Of a stretch of DNA of 64,000 nucleotides, positions 24,153 through 36,184 are shown one piece after another (position 1 is the first letter of the stretch; each line of letters begins with the position of its first letter). A program made the position numbers and the translations under genes. The notes under the pieces were generated by a model. The model did not search any database. It was not told the origin of the DNA and saw nothing but the letters and a program-made list of their open reading frames with translations. The stretch is taken from the NCBI RefSeq assembly GCF_000208745.1, contig NC_030856.1:13005207-13069206 (forward strand), read 5' to 3'. Source of the DNA: Theobroma cacao (Eukaryota; Streptophyta; Magnoliopsida; Malvales; Malvaceae).

Positions 24153-26089
24153 ACCTTTGTCACACATTTGGCTAATGCTTAATAAATTGTGTTTCAAACC
24201 TTTAACCAGCAACACATGACTGATATGAGCTTGAGAGTTCTTACTAACAGTACCTATACCATAAATTTTGCCTTTCGAATCATCTCCAAATGACACTATA
24301 CCTCCCTTTTTCTTATCCAGCTAAACAAACAACATTTCATTTCCAGTTATATGTCTCGAGCAGCCACTATCCATGTACCATGGTTGCTTCTCTTTCAGTT
24401 GTGCTTTTTGACATATGTTTTCTTGTTTTGGCTCAGCTTGCAAGATAAAATTTTCAGTTCTTCTTAATAGGTACCCATACCTTGATGGGTCATTGAACGT
24501 TAATTGCAACATAGGATCCTTTTGGAACCCAAATCATTCTTATTTTGTGTGTGTTTCTTCTTCTATGGTAGTTATAAGATAAATGACCAAATTTATCATA
24601 AACATAACATCTATGAGAGAAATCATTAGCATTTCTTCTGAAGTTTGTGTTCTTTCTTGATGATTTTTTTCTCAAACTCTTAAGAACAACATGTTCATCA
24701 ACTGTTTTTTGTAAAGCTTCTATTCTATTTTCCAATTCCAATTTCAGAGTTTCAAAATCTGTTTTTGTATGTTCCAATTCAATTTGCAAAAAATTTCTTT
24801 GTTCAAAAACAGAATTGAAATCATGTCTTATCTTTTGCAAATTAGTCTCACGGGATGTAGTTTTTTTTTTCAAAGTTTTATATTTGGATGCAAGTTTTTC
24901 AAACTCATCATAAAGACTTTCATACTCTTCTTGCAGTTCATCAATTGAAATATCATAGGGAGTAGAAGGTACCTCAGATTCATCATCTTTTGCCATTAAA
25001 CATAAGTTTGCTCTTTCTTCCACTTTATCTTCTTTAGCATTAGAACTTGAAGCATCACTGTCAGACCATGTTGCAGCCACCATAGCCTTCTTTGATTTTC
25101 TATTCTTCTTGGGAGTTTCCTCCTTCAGCAGGGGGCATTCTGATCTGAAATGACTAATCTTCTTACACTCATAACAAATGATTTCTTCCCTCTTGTTGGA
25201 TTCATTTTTGTTTTTGTTATTCCATGAAGAATTATGTTATCTTCTATAACTTTTCTTAGCCAGCCTCCTATCTCTTTGTCCCATAAGTCTTCTTAATTTT
25301 TTTGCCACCATTGCTAATTCTTCATCATCATGATAGGATAAATTGTCCAACTCTTCCTCAAAAGCAATTGCCTTTAATGCAATGCTTTTCTTTCTTGCCT
25401 TAGCCTCCCTCTTGTCTTATTCTTCTTTTTCTTTAAGTTTCAGCTCATGTGTAAAAAGATATTTGCATATTTCATCAAGTGTGATGACATTTAAATCTTT
25501 GGCTTCTCTAATGGTAGTTACTTTTGACTTCCAAGTTTTAGGTAGGCTTCTAAGAAGTCTTTTTCACTAGTTCATGTTCAGGGATAGGCTTTCCTAATTG
25601 ACTAAGTTTATTTGTAATGTTGGTGAACCTATCCAGTATGCTGGTGATGTCTTCACCAGGCTCCATTTTGATCATTTCATAGTTGTGGGTTAGAAGAGCA
25701 ATTTTGGACTCTTTAACTTGTGAAGTCCCTTGATGGATGACCCTAAGTTTATCCCAAACTTGTTTAGCTGTGGTACAGCTTGACACCTTGTTAAATTCAG
25801 TGGGAGTTAAGGCACAATGTAAGGTGTTTATAGCCTTGAAACTTGTATGAACCTTTTTGATTTCAACGTCAATCCATTCAGACATTGGCTTGGGAATCAT
25901 TTCATTTGTTACTACATTTATGGTGGAATGAATGAAGGGTCCATCAGTGATGGCATCCCACATCTCATAATCTATTGTCCTTATATAGATTGACATTCTA
26001 GTACTCTAATAGGGGTAATTAGAGCCACCAAACAAAGGTGGTCTGTTTGTGGACTGTCCCTTAGCAACTACGGATTTTTGAAGAGCCAT
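24153..26089 (-). pseudogene. gag: Copia gag and protease
   Basis: Translation probably began at the ATG at 26087-26089 (MALQKSVVAKGQSTNRPPLF). A TAG at 26006-26008 replaces a likely tryptophan before STRMSIYIRTIDYEMWDAI. The 25550-25996 piece is a UBN2-type copia Gag, with the TAKQVWDKL motif. A canonical zinc knuckle C-x2-C-x4-H-x4-C (CYECKKISHFRSEC) is near 25135-25179. A coiled-coil rich region (24650-25000) leads to a second knuckle, CYVYDKFGHLSYNY, in which two cysteines have become tyrosine. The protease motif DSGCSRHITG starts at 24371. The long Gag with two knuckles fits the Sirevirus group. The reading is cut by the solo LTR at 24147. Confidence 0.9.
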
Positions 26090-26133
26090 TTGGATCTTCC
26101 CAAAGGGTGTTAGACCTTAAGAATAGTGATTAG

Positions 26134-26145
26134 GCTCTGATACCA
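26134..26145 (-). promoter_or_regulatory. Primer-binding site of copia element
   Basis: On the minus strand TGGTATCAGAGC lies 2 bp inside the 5' LTR end (26148). It matches the primer site typical of plant retroelements primed by initiator tRNA-Met. Confidence 0.9.
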
Positions 26146-26147
26146 AT

Positions 26148-27345
26148 TGTTGGTCCCAAGTAAATGTGCTAGAGAGGGGTGAATAGAACTTTTTGGCTCT
26201 TACTTAAATTGGCTCTAAGTTGAGGGCAAGTTTAAGATCAATAATGACTGGTTCGAGGCAAGATGACAGAATGGTTTAAGAAAGAATGAAAAAGAAAATT
26301 AAAATTGGAGCAAACAATACTCAATAATTTATAATGGTTCTGTCAAAGACCTACATCCACTACCTTGATTGTTCAACCAAGAATGTTCCAAATCAAATCA
26401 CTAAAAATGGTGAAATTCCCAAGCTCCCACCAAGCTTTTATAATGGCTTTTCACAGGCTCAGCCACAACCTTAACAATGGTTTTTCTCGAGATTAGCCAA
26501 ACTCAAACTAACTTTTACTAGGATGAGCTAGAACCTATACAACTAATCAAGCAACCCAAGCTTGAATTACCTCCTTAGAGTGACTCACTCACTCTAAGTA
26601 TACAAGGAGAAGAGACATAAAAGTGTACCTATGATCACTAACTTGATCTGAGTGGTACAAAGTGAAGTGCTTAAATTTGTTACAAGGATAGGAGTGAAAT
26701 GCTGAAAGTATGCACAGGATTTTTGCTATGTTTGAGCTCTTTTTGATCTTGGAAGCACTAAATCTTGTTATTAGCCGTTGGGAAGGGTTTTTATACTTAA
26801 AGAAACAACTCTAATGGATGTTTGATAGATTTTGACCATTGGAAACAGTTTGGAGTTGGTTCTAGCCGTTAATTTGTCTTCTAGCATTCAAATTTAAAGT
26901 TGTAGATAAAGAGCTCTTAGTTGACTAACATAGCTTCTTAGTTGATTAAGTCGTTTCTGTCTTTGGACACAGTCTCTGGCAATGAGCACTTAGTCGACTA
27001 ACAATTTCTCTTAGTCGATTAAGTCGGTTCTATTTCTGAACTTGGTTTCTGGCAGTAAGCACTTAGTCGACTAACAATTTCTCTTAGTCGATTAAGTTGT
27101 CTCTGTCTCTAAATTGTCCATCTTCATGTTTGAGTTTTAGTTTACTAACTCCCTTGATTATCTGACTAAGTGGCTTTTGTTTTGTGGCTCAAATGTAGCT
27201 CTTCATTCTTATAGGATTTCATATTTACATTTTAGTGATTAATTTGTTATTGGTCATACATTCACATCTTGCACACTCAAGTAGTATAGTTAGACATAAA
27301 TGAGTGGGAATGTTTTATTATCATCAAAAGCTAATGGAGCCAACA
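26148..27345 (-). repeat. 5' LTR of copia element
   Basis: Length is 1198 bp, bounded like the 3' LTR. A TATA-like TATAAAAACC is on the minus strand at 26786-26795. The palindrome TTAGTCGACTAA occurs twice (26990-27001 and 27063-27074), 73 bp apart, against once in the 3' LTR. The LTRs otherwise differ by scattered substitutions, so the insertion is not recent. Confidence 0.93.
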
Positions 27346-27774
27346 GATCAAATATCCAATTAGTTAGAAAACCATCTACACTAAAAACTAGTTCTGATTC
27401 AGTATGACTAGCAAATTGAGAAGCTTTTGTACATACCTTTTGTATGATAATTCATAGAACTAATGCCATTTCTTTTAAATCAACATATAGTTCTTTATCA
27501 TAGTAATTACATCTAGCTTTGGACTCACCATTCTCATCTATAAACTTGATGAAATGTGTCTATATTTTTGACCATTTCTTTATCGTCTTCCATTTTTTAG
27601 CTCTATATGTCGCTTTGGATTGAATAGAACAGAGTCTTGTTGTTGTTGATTAGATGTAATTGCAGCATCTTCTGTTGTCTTTGTTGTCCTACTCTTCCTT
27701 GGTGGTGTTGGTGCAGTCTTTGGTATAAGTGCCTTTGTTTGTGTCTCTTCAGACGACATCTTCAAAGAAATCAT
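27346..27774 (-). pseudogene. hAT transposase, N-terminal part with BED-type finger remnant
   Basis: From ATG at 27774 a 64-codon frame (MISLKMSSEETQTKA..., Ser/Thr/Gln-rich) ends in a stop. The adjacent frame then reads THFIKFIDENGESKARCNYY and DKELYVDL, the BED-type zinc-finger region of plant hAT transposases. The second cysteine of the expected C-x2-C pair is tyrosine. After another frame change come SELVFSVDGFLTNWIFDQ and the junction with the copia element. The fragment joins in order with the piece ending at 14542. Confidence 0.8.
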
Positions 27775-28980
27775 TAAAATATTAAATAGTATCTAACAAT
27801 TCAACATTTTAAAATAATATAATTTCGAAACAAATCAATATCACTAGAAAATTAAGCTAGACTTAATGATTTTGTAGCAACCGTAAGATTGAAAGGTAAG
27901 GTTAAACAATCTAAATTTCAAAGAAGAGACACATGTATATAAATACTACAAACTTTTGAACTAATAAGGTGTGATTTCCAAGATAATTAGTCTAACTCTC
28001 TTCAAATAAAAAATATGCTTGAGGTAAAAATAACATATTTGTTGTATTTGGCGGATTAAGAATCCAGTTATTGCTACTACTACTAACATTGCAACAAAAA
28101 CACTAGTTTGTTACTCTTGTTTGATCAATAAGCAAAAATTATATAACAAAGAATAAATTGAATAAGAAGATACTCTTACAATCCTACTGCCCTATTCAAA
28201 CAGTTGAAAAATGCCCTTTGCTTTTGAAGCAAAGCCTTTCACATTCATTCAATAGTTCGAAGTTAAAAGACAAAAAAAGACATGGGTCTTTGTCTGTCTA
28301 TGTAAATCCATAGCATCGAAAAGGAAGGTCATTAAAATTATTCAAGTTCAAACCCAACTAACCCATTGAAAAATTTATGCCTCATGGAAAGCTTATGGGC
28401 TTTTCTCTTCTTCATCTTTAGTTCTTGAATTTTCATTAGATTTCACAAGCAAAAATGCTTTCACATTCTACATCATTTACTTTCTCACCAAACAAACCAA
28501 CCATGGTCCTTCAAAACAGATAAGAATTTGCTAACTAAAAACACTATACTTGAAAATCACATTAGGCAAGTAAAAATAATGAATTTATATATTTTAAAAT
28601 TTAATATATTAAACATTGACATAAAAAATAAAGTTTAGGGTTCTTTCAACGTCTAAACTAATCTATAAAGGAAAAACATTACTTGTAGCATTAAACTAGT
28701 GATAAAGATCATACCTTGTAGTAGCAACAAAGAGCCAAAAAAGAGAAATTGAGGAGAGGGTTGGGAAAAAGAGAAACCAAGCACCTAGTCTAACTAAGAA
28801 AGTGAGAGTGGAGTGATAAATGAGAGGAGAGTGCAGACTAGTTGGAAAGGTAAAAGGTGGAAACAAGAGAAGAGATCCAAAATGACGAAGAGGCAAAGTC
28901 AAAGAGACGACCAAAAAAACTCTAAAATGGAGAAGAGAGGAAGCTTACATAGTAAGCTACTAAGCTGTCAAATGTTAAAT
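27775..28980 (-). other. 5' non-coding part of hAT relic
   Basis: No family-related coding sequence was seen upstream of the transposase start. The 72-codon frame at 28696-28914 is low-complexity and hydrophobic with no resemblance I can support. The region probably holds the promoter and leader of the hAT element, with its terminus somewhere near 28950-29000; that boundary is a guess. Confidence 0.4.
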
Positions 28981-29862
28981 TAATAACTTACATTTTAATT
29001 TTTAAATTAAGTTAGGTTATATTGTTATTTGTTATTGTTAATTTGTTATTTGTTAATATGTTAGATTTTAGTTTAGGTTGTGTTATTGTTATTGTGTTAT
29101 TGTAAATAATAAATTGACTACACCCTAATGAATAATTTTATTAATTAGTATATTAATAAGTTATTATGCATATACATAATATATTAATAATATACTTTAT
29201 ATTCCTTTTTATTACTTATTAATATATTACATTAATATATTATATTAAACAAGTTAATATAAACTAAACTATAAAGTATATTAATAATATACTTTATGTA
29301 TATGCTATTACATTATTACTTATAAATTAACTAACATACTAATACAATATATTGTTAATATATAGTTTTTGACTAATTGTTTAATTAATATATTAATAAC
29401 TATACTATATAGCATACTTATTATACTATATATTGACTAACTAGTGTATTAATAAGTATATTATGTTCAGTGTATCAAGATATATAATTTATAGTTTATA
29501 GACAATAATGACATTAACTCATTAAGTCATTAATATATTAATATATAGTATATTAATAAGTTATTATATTTATTTATTAACATAATTTATATTACTAAAG
29601 TATACTAATATTAGTACAAGTTCCTTTAGTAATATAAGTTATACATAGTAACATTAATATATTAATATTATAGCATATTAATAAGTTACTATATTAAATT
29701 ACTAATATAAGTTACATTGTATTACTATATTTTATAGTCTATAGAGTATAGACTATATATTGTATATTAATAATATACTTACTATACTATATATTGACTA
29801 ATTAGTGTATTAATAAGTATACTATGTATAGTGTATTAATATATTATTATATATAGTTAATA
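28980..29862. repeat. Very AT-rich spacer with diverged tandem repeats
   Basis: The sequence is dominated by TATTAATA, ATTAATATA and TATACT words. A segment with CTATATATTGACTAACTAG near 29424 recurs with few changes near 29787, about 363 bp on. The same AT-rich character continues at 43082-43136 beyond the solo LTR, so this is the pre-insertion target. No genes. Confidence 0.65.
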
Positions 29863-30034
29863 TGTAAAGCTTGACCTTATAAAATACTTGTCATGACATG
29901 CATGTGATGGATAGCATGTTTGCATGTTAGGAAAGCCCTAAAAATCGTTAAAAGTCGGTAGTGTACTTAATAGTATAACTAAGTTCAACTAAGCTTCGAA
30001 CTAGATCAAATAGAGAATTTAAGGTGAAATTGAG

Positions 30035-33000
30035 TGTCACGATCCGAAACTCCCCATCGGGCCCGTGACAACCGTCGCGAGGCCTCGACAGACATTCTTC
30101 ACCCCGAATGCCGATCGAAACCCCGCAAGGCTCTCGTATCAGCTTTCGCACTTCCCCGGTGAGCAATAGCTATCAAATATCAAAATTCAAAGGATTACAA
30201 ATCATTTCCAAATCAGAACATAACATTTTGTTTTCTAGCTCAAAGGGGCATTTTCGTCATTTCATTTTTCTTTTTTTAAATATCAAAACTTGCTAAAAAT
30301 GTAATAGGTAAGCAGAAAATATATATTTAATGATTTAAAAACAAATTAAGTATCTAAAACGTTCATTTGAAGTGAAAATTTGACCATTTGAATATAATAA
30401 AAATATTCAATAAAATAAACTATTTTCTTGTAAAATAATTTTCATAAAACTATCGGTACATAATTCTTATAGCGTAAAAGTTAATTATATTCATATATAC
30501 TATAAAGCAAATAACCAAAGCATAAAATTTCTTTTACAGTGACACGTGGACCCACCTCTAACCAAAATGCATCGAAAGTTGGAAACCTACAGCTTTTACC
30601 GATTCGAGTCCAATTGAAAGTCCTTGTCAAAGTCAGTTAACTATGGAATTCCCCGAGCCTGAAATGTGAGGAAATGAGGGTGGTGAGATTATAAAATCCC
30701 AGTGAGTAAACAGATACCATCTAAACTATCTAAAATCGAGTAAATGGAGACAATTAAAATAAATCATCATACTGTAATTTCATTACCTTTCAACTCATTT
30801 CAACCAAATAAAATCAATCCATAAAAATCGAGTAATCAACTTGGCTTATGAATTTCTTAAAACTTTGGCTAGTGCTAAAACTCATACTCGGTGATACCTT
30901 GCGTAGGGCATCCAACCGAGTCCGCCAAGGCTGTTAAAATTTTTGTATACACTTAAAATATATTTTTAGTTTGAGAAAAATACAGTCGTTCCTTAGCGTT
31001 GGCTGAGTTCCCCTTCACATGGTGGTTTGGCATGAAGTGAACCCTAAGCTTTACCCTAGGAGATACCCTACGCGCCTCTCCGTTCGAGGTAATAATATAA
31101 TGGAGTTTACCGTGCCCCTCTAATAGGCTGGTCCACGGAACCCCCTCTGCAGTAAATAATTAATATATAATCCACCGATCAATAAAATTCATTCTAGCAT
31201 GACATGGCAATTTATCGCAACCTAGCCTCTCAAGGCTGAATACACAGTATAAATAATTCTAACACCAAAATCAGTTTAGCCATTCATGCTCATTTATTGT
31301 GATAAGCCATTCAATTCAAAACCATAAATTTGCAACACAAGCAGGCAATCTCCAATTACTCTATTTTCAAAACCAGTATTCGATTTTTCCAGAAAATTTA
31401 TAAAATCATTTTATAAAATCGTAATTTCTCTTAAAACATAGCAATTTACCATTTAAACTCATTTTCCATAAAATCACACAATTGTATAAAACTACTTTAG
31501 ATAATTAAGACGATAATAAGTTCACTCACTGTTCTAGGAGTCGATGTACTCCTAATCCCAATCTCCAAGTACAATTTCTGTACTTTTACCAGTGTACTTT
31601 GCTCACCACCTATCCACAATGTACAATACATAATTCATCACATCAATGCTTGACCATTATAAAATCAATTCAAGTTCGGTATATATGCATGATATGATAT
31701 ATAACTTATCAGACTACCGTTTAAATACAGTGCTAACCTAATTCGGCCTATTATCTCCAATTTAACTCCAAATCAATTCTTCTCACTTTCTACACTCCAA
31801 TTATACCTAAATTACCTTAATGACTATAATGAGATTCAATTTATCAGTCTCGATAACAAATTACAAAAATACCCCTAGTGGGTAAAAAATCATATTTTTG
31901 CTCTGAAAATTCTCATTATTTTTCTAGGCTCATAATTCATCATTTCTTAACCAATTCTCCTAGAATGAAAATCAAATTCATCCTCACTCAACACATGCTA
32001 AATTCAGCCATTAAGGGTTGTGGGAGAAAATAAATTCTTTTCTTATTGTTTTGTTTCTAAATATGCTAAACTAACTTAAAACACTAACATAACTTAAAAT
32101 CAAATTAATCTAACAAATTTCTCTCTCCTAACCCATTTTTCAGAATTGAATTCATCATAATAACTCAATATTCAACCATGGAAATCAAGAACAAAAGCAT
32201 GGGTAAGCTAAGTATCAAGGAGAACTAAAGAAAATCTAACTTACCTAGCTTGTTTCCTTGATTTCTTCACTTTTTCTTTGAATTTTCACCTAGGTTTTCT
32301 TGTTTTTCCCTTTGTTCTTCCTCTCTTTCTCTCTCTTCCTTGCTTGGACGGCCATATGAAGAAAATGGGTTGATTTTATGCCTTTTTATAAAGAAATAAT
32401 AAAATACTCAAGGTATGACACATGGCATTTTCTTATTGGTCTATTTTTAAAATTTTAAAATTTTAATCCTTTTTATCTCCACCACACAATTAGTCAATGG
32501 TCAAAATGAGGATAAAGAAGACCATGTGCTGAAAAAATGTCCTGGTGGCGAAAAATTACAATTTTGCCCCTAGGGTGGCAAAATTACCATTTTACCTTTT
32601 TTCTCCAAATTATACCAAAATTAAAATTTTTCACTTCTAAACCTAAAATCTTACTCCAATAAGTCAAATGGGGCCAACAAATCTTTTCTAAAATTCCCAT
32701 TTTGTCTCTAGGTGGCAAATGACCATTTTGCCCCTAGATAGTGAAAATTTTGGTTTGTCTTCAAATTGATCCTCGAACTCCGAATCACCATATTAAACCA
32801 TTCTGGGACTTTAAAATTCTTAATTTCATCGTAAATTCTCTATTTTATCTAGTTCGAGGCTTAAATCAACTTTGTTGTACGTCTAGGTACAATACCGGCT
32901 TTTGTAAATTTTTCGGGACTCTCTTAGCATGCAAACATGCTATCCAACACATGTATGTCATGACAAATATTTTTATAGAGCCGGGCTTGTCATGTTCTCC

Positions 33001-33353
33001 CCCACTTGGATCAACCATATGATCCTTCTTCTTGACTGATTTCGACATCTGGCTAAATATTAATATTTTAATATTATTTCATTAATAAAATATTATTTTA
33101 TTCTAAAAATTTTATCTTCTCTCCTTGGTACCCGAAATACCTTATTATGCCTCACTTGACTTCTGAATCGCCTTTTATCTCACAAATTCTCCTCCGATAA
33201 AATTATTATTATTTTATTATTATTTTCTCATTTACGAAATATTTTATCTTAAACTACTCTTTTCGTCTCTTATCACTTTTAAACATTTTAATTGACCTCA
33301 ATTTGCATTCGATCAACTTTATTTATTACCATATCAAAGTATGGGGTATTTCA
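30035..33353 (-). repeat. 3' LTR of nested element (long B type)
   Basis: Length is 3319 bp. On the minus strand it starts TGAAATACCCCATACTTTGA and ends GGATCGTGACA. At 32996-33009 it contains AAGTGGGGGAGA-type purine tract (minus strand) next to a B-type start (TGACAAGCCCGGC, ending 32992), so the outer 361 bp look like former internal DNA now inside the LTR. Confidence 0.88.
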
Positions 33354-36180
33354 ATCTCCCACACTTAAATAGAATTCGTCCCCGAATTCTCATCGATGTT
33401 GCGTTATCAATCTCCTTCTATGATCTTACTCATTGTTCCTTCTATGGGGACATTTAATTTATTTACCTCGTTCACCTTCAATTCAATTAAATGCTTTATT
33501 TATGGCAATTATCATCCTTTGGAACTGGCTCAGTAATATTTTTCACAACCATGATCTCTTATATCGAGACACTAAGCATGCCTTCATCACCATTATTACA
33601 TTTGAACCATAACTTCATCTCAATTATACCGATTTCGATCACATATCATACTTACTTATGTATACCTATTCATCGTTTTATTAATTTGCTCCATACCAAA
33701 TTTCTCAACCTTGATTCATCCATCTTATACTAGTCCATACCCTTCCTTTAATAAAGTTCCATTAAGAACTTAAACAATTCAAGGTTTACTTTCAAAGTCA
33801 TTCATAACTTTAATCGTTCATTACATGTCCGTTAACACTTTAGCTCACTGACCTCCTCTAACATTATTTCAAAATCTCCCAATTACTGAGAACAATTCTT
33901 CACCTTAGTTAGTCAAATTATCAATTTCATATATACATGTGTACATGTATTTTCAAATGTCAACATCTCTCGTTATGTATAGAGATCCATGTGTTCACAT
34001 ACCTTGGACTACATTCCCCCGTTATTCATCTGTATCCCAATCGTAGTTTCCATATATCGATTCTTATAGTGCATGTCAACCTTCTTATTATACTTGCAAA
34101 CCACTTTATATCATTCATATCTTTTCCAACCATATGTTTGAGTTTCCTTATACTATATATCATTGCCTCACAATGTCATCTCCATTGAATTATAATCTAT
34201 TATGCGTGTATGCTTTATAATCCTATTGATGCCTCAAAGATTTATCTTAACTTGATCATTGCATCTCATGCAATACCACAATTCCTAAGAGTCATCCTTT
34301 TGTCCTTAATCATCTTTCATGCCTCTATATTACCTTGTATCTTTCTTGCATTACGATATTGATTTGTCACTTAAGACTCAAACCCATTTGAATCATGTAT
34401 GCCTTAAGCATTTTCGAATTCCAATTTCCATAATATATTAGGAAAGTTTCATTATCTGACTTCATTTTCAAGGTCAACTTCTATCATCCTTTGTTCCACT
34501 CCTTCATATGAACATAACATCATTCTTCCTTAACTAATTTATAAATTGTACTTGAAATTGTAAAACTTAAAACTAGATTCTCCTCAAGTATTTTTCAATA
34601 CTAATACTAATATCACTCTCAGCTTACAGCTTCCTTTTTATAATCACATAACTTAGTGCTTGCTTTAACGAGATCCAGAGTAAAACTTCTCTTGAGTATT
34701 TCCTTGGGAATATCTATCTTAAACTTATGTCTCACAGCATGTGATCCCTTAACTTGTGATTTAGCCGTTAGGCTTCTCAGCAAGTTTTAAAAATTTTACG
34801 TTTCATACTTGCTGTGTATGATTATAATCTCTTCTCAAAGATGTTTATGTATTCCTAAAACACTTACTCTTAAAGATATATAAATACGTACTCATCCATT
34901 CAATCCCTAACTCATCTTCATAGGTTTCTAGGGTGTCACACAATTAGCCTCATGTTGTTACTAACCCTTGTCATTTTACTGTATCAAAACAGATATTACA
35001 AATTCTCATAATGATATTCTATATAAACTGATTTTCTATACCAGTCTCGTAATTCTTCCTTCACACTTTCATTACTTGGTATCTCATCTCAATATAGTCA
35101 TCTCAAGAATCTTTCAAATTTTTTTTTTTTAATTATATGCCTATATACAAGGCAATAAAGAAGTTTTTCAATTCATTTGGGTAAACATTCTCCAGAATAT
35201 TTAAGACTCCCAGATAACAAAACACAATGACCAACAACCAAAATTCAATTTGTAAGCTCATTATCGTGTCACTCCCATCTTACTCATGCATCATAGGCGT
35301 GAGGTATTCGGAGCATTATAGCGTTGAACAGTCAATGTTGAAGCACTGTAGCTATTAGAAATTTTCTCATCAAAGCTATTTGTCTGCATTCAAAGTCACC
35401 ACATCAATCATTCTCAACCAGTGGTTTCCCTTTTAGATATATATCATGAGTTCCATAAGTATAGGTACCTTCTATTTTCTTGTCATACACACTAAGCCAG
35501 ATTAATACTTTCATCTCATGTCATCTTTTGACGTTTATCAACATTCATAAAATTCCACCTCAAAACATCCTTTCCATACAGTGTAATAAATTCATGATAA
35601 ATATACCACTCCACACATAAGTTGCTTACTATCTACAACTTTCCTCAAATTTATTGTCATCCCTATCCAATTATCTTCTTTGTCTTATACTCCAATAATC
35701 TTATTGACTTTCGGTATAATTAACTACGAAAACAGCCCAGCTTCCTCCTCACTTTATTCTCGCAATCCTTACTGAATCAAAATTTTATATTCCCCATATT
35801 CCATAATTTAACTTCATTGGGTTATATTTGTGCCCAACTATTACCTCATAGTGTCATAACATCACTGAATAATCCCCTTCATGCTTAAATTACAATCATT
35901 AACTTAATCACATTATCCATTCCGAATGTCATTTATAACCTTATTGCTTCCTTCTATAACCTTCCTCAATAATTATATTACCAATTTATCTCTATCATAC
36001 TAAAGATTCCCATATACCTTCAGTTACTTAAACAGCCATTTTATAATACATTCTAGTCCTATACTTTAAAAGCCAAACTATTTTTACTTCTTTGTATAGA
36101 TAATTATTATCTCTTTTACACAACATCTACTTAGAGTTAAGGTAGTGTAAAATCCTACGAAAATATTACATGTCCTTGGG
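33354..36180 (-). other. Non-coding internal region shared among elements
   Basis: No coding sequence was recognised on either strand; the ORFs at 33491 and 33937 are hydrophobic chance frames. Long stretches are strongly similar to 60530-62900, for example the GTGTATGCTTTATAAT and ATGCCTCAAAGATTTATC blocks at 34204 and 61469. A minus-strand AAGTGTGGGAGATT tract at the left end serves as the polypurine tract. The minus-strand words GGGGACGAATTC and AATTCGGGGACGAA next to it are typical of the end of plant gypsy pol, so this may be the scar left when pol was lost. Confidence 0.65.
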
Positions 36181-36184
36181 ATCA

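Larger units (their letters stand above)
14543..27345 (-). mobile_element. Full-length Ty1/copia element (Sirevirus-like), TSD gatca
   Basis: Two LTRs in the same orientation both start TGTTGGTCCCAAG in plus coordinates and end in AACA. The exact duplication gatca is at 14538-14542 and 27346-27350. On the minus strand the order is 5' LTR, primer site, gag, protease, integrase, RT, RNase H, extra ORF region, polypurine tract, 3' LTR. Integrase before RT makes it copia. The long gag with coiled-coil and second zinc knuckle, and about 3 kb with coding remnants after RNase H, fit the Sirevirus lineage. It interrupts the hAT gene and is itself interrupted by a solo LTR (21390-24147). It spans 12,803 bp in total, about 10,040 bp without the insertion. 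Coding parts are broken by stops and frameshifts. Confidence 0.93.
9500..28980 (-). mobile_element. hAT DNA transposon relic, split by nested insertions
   Basis: Transposase fragments run in the correct order on the minus strand: the N-terminal part (27346-27774), the central part (13690-14542) and the C-terminal dimerisation region (about 10360-11205). The two gaps are exactly the solo LTR at 11206-13687 and the copia element at 14543-27345. Removing them leaves about 4.2 kb, a usual size for an autonomous plant hAT element. The ends are approximate: I could not identify terminal inverted repeats or an 8-bp duplication. AATCGA-type motifs at 9540-9645 look like hAT subterminal repeats. Frameshifts and stops in every segment mean it cannot encode active transposase. 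Confidence 0.75.

Noticed and set aside
28696..28914. 72-codon minus-strand ORF as an upstream exon of the hAT gene
   Set aside because: Low-complexity hydrophobic sequence without resemblance to hAT proteins, and no clear splice sites linking it to 27774.
7850..29118. TAGGGTG near 7850 and CACCCTA near 29112 as hAT terminal inverted repeats
   Set aside because: Similarity stops after about 7-8 bases, the 8-bp flanks do not match, and the left site abuts another element's LTR end.
33491..34188. Two hydrophobic plus-strand ORFs as small membrane proteins (also 60555-60860, 61116-61482)
   Set aside because: They lie in T-rich internal retroelement DNA. The matching copy in the other element has a different frame, so they are chance frames.
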